A DNA stretch of 9,559 nt, taken from positions 1,203-10,761 of the forward strand of contig FR898430.1 of NCBI GenBank assembly GCA_000437515.1, in the 5' to 3' direction. The notes beneath the pieces were generated by a model. That model was not told the origin of the DNA. It did not search any database and saw only the letters and a program-made list of their open reading frames with translations. The position numbers and the translations under genes were made by a program. Source of the stretch: Acidiphilium sp. CAG:727 (lineage in GTDB: Bacteria; Bacillota; Clostridia; Christensenellales; Borkfalkiaceae). Of this stretch, positions 6,782-9,559 are shown piece by piece. The stretch's first letter is position 1. Each line of letters opens with the position of its first letter.

Positions 6782-7687
6782 ATGCCCGTTATCGACGGAT
6801 TGAAAGAGATAGCCGAAAAGTACTCTTTCGTATGCAAAAAAGACGAAGATTTAAGCCGCAGGTGCGCTTACGGAACGGGCGGAAAAGCCGACTGGTATTT
6901 TACGCCGACCGACGAAAAAACGATTATATCGCTCGTAAAAGACCTTAAAACCGCCAAAGCCCCTTACTTCGTTTTAGGCAACGGCTCGAACGTACTCGTG
7001 TCGGACGACGGTTATGGCGGAGCGATTATTTCCACCGAGAAACTCAAAGGCGTGTCTTTGTGCGGCCGAATCCTGACCGCCTCGTCGGGCGAAAAGGTCG
7101 CCGACGTGGTTAAATTCGCGCTTTACAGCAGCCTCGGCGGCGTAGAGTTTTTAAGCGGAATCCCCGCGACTATCGGCGGCGTTACCGCAATGAACGCAGG
7201 TTGTTTCGGCAAATCCGTCGCCGACAGAATCAGTTACGTCGTAACGACGGAAAACGTATATCCCGCCAAAAAGTGCGGGTTCGCCTACCGCGAAAGTCTG
7301 TTCAGAAAAAACGGCGAGCCGATTATTAAAGTGGCGTTTAATTTAGACAACGCCGAATACGAACAGTCGGAAAGCAAAATAGAATACTACAAAAATCTGA
7401 GGCGCAACAAACAGCCGAAAGGCAGGTCGTGCGGAAGCGTTTTCTTAAACGACGGCTACTACGCGGGCAAACAGATAGAAAGTTGCAATCTCAAAGGGTT
7501 CCGCGTCGGCGGAGCGAGAGTGTCCGAAAAACACGCGAACTTCATTCTGGCGGACGAAAATTGCAAAAGCAAAGATATATATTCGCTTATACGCTCGGTC
7601 AAAAAGATCGTATTCGAAAAATCGGGCGTTAAGTTGAAAGAGGAATTGGTTTACATAGGAAGATTCGAAGATGAATATTACTTTTGA
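6782..7687 (+). CDS. murB: UDP-N-acetylenolpyruvoylglucosamine reductase (MurB)
   Basis: MurB is the cytoplasmic FAD enzyme that reduces UDP-GlcNAc-enolpyruvate to UDP-MurNAc with NADPH, the second committed step of peptidoglycan precursor synthesis. The FAD-binding part shows LGNGSNVLVSD (65-75) and GIPATIGGVTAMNAGCFG (126-143). The substrate domain has FAYRESLFR (167-175, Arg170), then PKGRSCGSVF with the likely proton-donating Ser219, then NLKGFRVGGARVSEKHANFI (236-255). The C-terminal KEELVYIG supplies the conserved catalytic Glu (Glu288). The compact 301-residue chain without the type I insertion fits type II MurB of Gram-positive bacteria. The start is set by AGGAGA (6769-6774), seven bases upstream. 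The gene overlaps the PHP gene by 17 nt and probably forms an operon with it. It may be partly co-transcribed with the solute-binding gene 32 nt upstream, since no terminator lies between them. Confidence 0.97.
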   Translation: MPVIDGLKEIAEKYSFVCKKDEDLSRRCAYGTGGKADWYFTPTDEKTIISLVKDLKTAKAPYFVLGNGSNVLVSDDGYGGAIISTEKLKGVSLCGRILTASSGEKVADVVKFALYSSLGGVEFLSGIPATIGGVTAMNAGCFGKSVADRISYVVTTENVYPAKKCGFAYRESLFRKNGEPIIKVAFNLDNAEYEQSESKIEYYKNLRRNKQPKGRSCGSVFLNDGYYAGKQIESCNLKGFRVGGARVSEKHANFILADENCKSKDIYSLIRSVKKIVFEKSGVKLKEELVYIGRFEDEYYF

Positions 7688-8471
7688 TCTCCACACCCAC
7701 ACCGTGTACAGCCACGGCAAAGGCACCGTGGAAGAAAACGCCGTTTCGGCAAAAGAAAAAGGATTATACGGGATAGGAATAACCGATCACGGATTTTCTC
7801 ATCCCGCTTTCGGTATGCGCAGAAAAAAACTCGACCGTATGCGCGCCGACTGCGTTGCGGCGGAAGAAAAAACGGGCGAAAAAATTCTGCTCGGCATAGA
7901 ATCGAATTTACGCGGCGAGTGCGGATCCATCGACGTAGAAGAAAAAGACTACCCGCAGTTGGATCTTATCCTGGCGGGCGTACATAGATTTATCTTTTAC
8001 AAGAGTTTAGGCGATTTCGTACATTTACTTTGCGGAAACGTATTTCGTTCGGTGCTTAAAAGTCCGCCGAGCAAACGGCTCGTAGACTACAACACGCGCT
8101 GCTACGTAAACGCCGTAAAAAACAATCCGATAGACGTTCTTACCCACGTAGGGTATCTGTGCTATTGCGACCCGGTCGAAATCGCGAAGGTATGCTCCGA
8201 TTACGGCACGTATATCGAGATAAACACTAAAAAAACTCACCTTTCCGACGAGGAATGGCGCAGGGTTATCGACACGGGCGTAAGATTCGTGGTCGACAGC
8301 GACGCGCACTCGGTAGACCGCATAGGCGACAACGCCCTGGCGGAAAAACTTTTCGCAAGAGTGGATTTCCCGCTCGACCGTATAGACAATATCGACGGGA
8401 AACTCCCCGATTTGCGTTTTACGAAATACAAAAAAGAACACGGCATCGAGTGTAAAAACACTTTGCTTTGA
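7671..8471 (+). CDS. PHP-domain metal-dependent phosphoesterase
   Basis: This is a PHP (polymerase and histidinol phosphatase) domain protein, a metal-dependent hydrolase of phosphate esters in the cytoplasm; the real substrate is unknown. The metal ligands are all present in the expected order: His8 and His10 in DLHTHT, His15, Asp39-His40 in ITDHGF, Glu77 in GIESN, His105 in AGVHRF, His159 in THVGY, and Asp211/His213 in DSDAHS. The length, 266 residues, is that of stand-alone PHP phosphatases such as the YcdX and HisK relatives. It is not fused to a polymerase. The gene starts inside murB (17-nt overlap) with the ribosome binding site AGGAAG (7657-7662), eight bases upstream, so translation is coupled. 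A PHP gene between murB and the rapZ-yvcK-whiA genes is common in Clostridia, which supports a housekeeping role here rather than histidine synthesis; no his genes are nearby. The stop is TGA at 8469-8471. Confidence 0.92.
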   Translation: MNITFDLHTHTVYSHGKGTVEENAVSAKEKGLYGIGITDHGFSHPAFGMRRKKLDRMRADCVAAEEKTGEKILLGIESNLRGECGSIDVEEKDYPQLDLILAGVHRFIFYKSLGDFVHLLCGNVFRSVLKSPPSKRLVDYNTRCYVNAVKNNPIDVLTHVGYLCYCDPVEIAKVCSDYGTYIEINTKKTHLSDEEWRRVIDTGVRFVVDSDAHSVDRIGDNALAEKLFARVDFPLDRIDNIDGKLPDLRFTKYKKEHGIECKNTLL

Positions 8472-8479
8472 TTTAACGA

Positions 8480-8485
8480 TATAAT
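8480..8485 (+). promoter_or_regulatory. Possible -10 element upstream of whiA
   Basis: A perfect TATAAT lies 8 bases after the PHP stop codon. At 17 or 18 bases upstream the sequence (AACACT or AAACAC) is a poor -35, and there is no TGn extension, so the promoter call is weak. If real, transcription would begin near 8491, and the leader RNA of whiA would start with the structured stretch at 8491-8543. Confidence 0.3.
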
Positions 8486-8491
8486 ATCAAG

Positions 8492-8556
8492 TCCGCGCGT
8501 CGCCCGGAAAGGTGGTTTACCGCGGAATAAGAACCGTAGCGGCAATTTTATTTTAT
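8492..8556 (+). promoter_or_regulatory. T-box-like motif with alternative hairpins in the whiA leader region
   Basis: AAAGGTGGTTTACCGCGG (8508-8525), followed by AATAAGAACC, resembles the conserved T-box sequence (consensus GGTGGNACCGCG), with two extra bases between GGTGG and ACCGCG. Two hairpins share the CCGCGG segment and so exclude each other. In one, TCCGCG (8492-8497) pairs with CGCGGA (8521-8526). In the other, CCGCGG (8520-8525) pairs with CC...GCGG (8534-8542) across a 3-base bulge, and is followed by a T-rich stretch at 8546-8556. There is no room for a T-box Stem I or specifier between the PHP stop and the motif. This is therefore either a relic, a reduced or divergent element, or chance. 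Confidence 0.3.
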
Positions 8557-8599
8557 CAATCTCAAAACCTTAATAACCCCGACGATAAGGCGATTATCA

Positions 8600-9532
8600 A
8601 TGAATTACTCCGAAGAAGTCAAAAAAGAAATACTCTGCGGAAAAGAAAACACCGACGGCGAAAAGAAAGCGTTCGCTTCGGCGTTTCTGCGTTCCGCGGG
8701 TACTCTTTCCGTCAACGGCGGAAAAATCGGCTTCGAAATTTCTACCGATAATTCGTTCGGAGCGAACGCGTTCGTAAAATACTTCGCCGACGTATATTCT
8801 CTGCCGCTTGAAATCTCGGAAGAAAAAAGCAAACGCGGCAAACGTATAAAAATCCGTTACGCCGAGGACGCAACCGAAATTTTGGAAGACCTCGGAATCA
8901 TCGAAGTCGACGGCGAAGGCGTCAAACTGAAATTCGGCGTTAAATGGAGTCTTATAGAAAGCGACGAAGAAAAAACGGCGTATCTTCGCGGCGCGTTTTC
9001 GGGCGGCGGCAGCGCGACTTTACCCAAAAGCGACGGAAGTTCTTCTACGGGCTATCATCTCGAATTCGTGTTCGGCGATTACGTATCCGCAACCGACGTA
9101 TGCGAAATTTTAAGCGAACTGTACTTTCTGCCGAAACTTATTCAACGTAAAGAGGCGTTTATCGTATACCTTAAAACCCGCGACGAAATTTCGGATTTTC
9201 TCGCCCTGCTCGGCGCCCGGAAAGCCGTTCTGAAACTTGCCGAACTTACCGTCGAAAAGGATATGAACAACAACTATAACCGACAACTCAACTGCGAAAT
9301 GTCAAACATGAGCAAGCAAATCGACGCGTCGGTAAAGCAGATACGCGCAATCGAAAAAATCAACGAAGCGATAGGCTTGTCTTCGCTCCCCCTACCCTTA
9401 AAAACTGTGGCGGAAGCAAGAATAAAAAACAAGGGTAGCACTTTGGTCGAACTTGCCGAAATTTTAGGAATATCGAAGAGTTGCTTAAATCACCGCTTAC
9501 GCAAGATAGTAGATCTTGCCGAAAACTTATAA
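8600..9532 (+). CDS. whiA: DNA-binding protein WhiA
   Basis: WhiA is a conserved Gram-positive DNA-binding protein. It controls sporulation and cell division in Streptomyces and affects chromosome segregation and division in Bacillus. The N-terminus MNYSEEVKKEIL is the family start. A LAGLIDADG-homing-endonuclease-like fold follows, with its signature YLRGAFSGGGSAT at 128-140 and GYHLEFVF at 151-158; these proteins have no known nuclease activity. The conserved segment YNRQLNCEMSNMSKQIDASVKQIRAIEKI (226-254) leads into the C-terminal helix-turn-helix (about 280-303), with STLVELAEILGISKSCLNHRLRKI. The length, 310 residues, is normal and the gene is complete. The start has only a weak AAGG ribosome binding site (8587-8590), placed partly in the loop of a small hairpin, GATAA (8584-8588) with TTATC (8594-8598). 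Usually rapZ and yvcK sit directly upstream; here the PHP gene does, after 128 nt. Confidence 0.95.
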   Translation: MNYSEEVKKEILCGKENTDGEKKAFASAFLRSAGTLSVNGGKIGFEISTDNSFGANAFVKYFADVYSLPLEISEEKSKRGKRIKIRYAEDATEILEDLGIIEVDGEGVKLKFGVKWSLIESDEEKTAYLRGAFSGGGSATLPKSDGSSSTGYHLEFVFGDYVSATDVCEILSELYFLPKLIQRKEAFIVYLKTRDEISDFLALLGARKAVLKLAELTVEKDMNNNYNRQLNCEMSNMSKQIDASVKQIRAIEKINEAIGLSSLPLPLKTVAEARIKNKGSTLVELAEILGISKSCLNHRLRKIVDLAENL

Positions 9533-9559
9533 TTCGGTCTTAGCCTTCATTATTGAGAA
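9533..9559. other. Right edge of window, no feature seen
   Basis: Only 27 bases follow the whiA stop codon. They contain no hairpin, promoter or start of a gene that I can support. Confidence 0.5.

Noticed and set aside
8449..8462. AGTGT-AAAA-ACACT hairpin followed by T-rich sequence as a terminator
   Set aside because: The stem is only five AT-rich pairs, lies inside the PHP coding sequence, and the following T run is interrupted.
8512..8751. Plus-strand open frame of 79 codons starting in the whiA spacer
   Set aside because: Most of it overlaps whiA in another frame, its translation turns into Arg/Lys-rich shadow sequence, and it has no family resemblance.

Overview
The window looks like chromosomal DNA from an uncultured Gram-positive, low-to-moderate-GC bacterium of the Clostridia (Firmicutes/Bacillota). 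The evidence is whiA and a PHP-family gene packed behind a Gram-positive type murB, purine-rich Shine-Dalgarno sites, TATAAT-type promoters, the standard genetic code with TGA as stop, and a fused ABC ATPase-permease of the kind common in gut Clostridia. A Christensenellales-like source is possible, but that is an impression and not shown by the sequence. I saw no transposase, integrase, phage gene, CRISPR array, tRNA or rRNA. Coding density is high and no gene-free stretch exceeds about 160 bases.

Layout. (1) Positions 1-1788, minus strand: a MacB/FtsX-like ABC exporter made as one ATPase-permease chain. It runs off the left edge and is broken by a 25-bp imperfect tandem duplication (1236-1284) that shifts the frame just after Walker B. 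(2) Positions 1789-1948: a divergent promoter region with one promoter facing each way. (3) Positions 1949-3626, plus strand: an OmpR-type response regulator and a histidine kinase overlapping by 14 nt. The kinase has two membrane helices and almost no external loop. (4) Positions 3627-3786: intergenic, with a strong minus-strand terminator at its right end. (5) Positions 3787-5632, minus strand: trpS followed after 4 nt by an unnamed acidic/basic protein with a possible HIRAN-like C-terminal half. (6) Positions 5633-5762: divergent spacer. (7) Positions 5763-6749, plus strand: an orphan secreted solute-binding-like protein with no lipobox and no visible ribosome binding site. (8) Positions 6782-9532, plus strand: murB, a PHP-domain metallo-phosphoesterase overlapping it by 17 nt, a 128-nt spacer holding a T-box-like motif, and whiA.

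How the parts relate. The two-component system and the ABC transporter diverge from one intergenic region, so the kinase/regulator pair may control the exporter, as in envelope-stress and antimicrobial-peptide detoxification modules; this is inference. The murB-PHP-whiA run resembles the Firmicute cluster murB-PHP-rapZ-yvcK-whiA, but rapZ and yvcK are absent from between PHP and whiA. The most unusual signals are the duplication that breaks the transporter gene, the shortened whiA cluster, and the T-box-like sequence in the spacer where the missing genes would lie.
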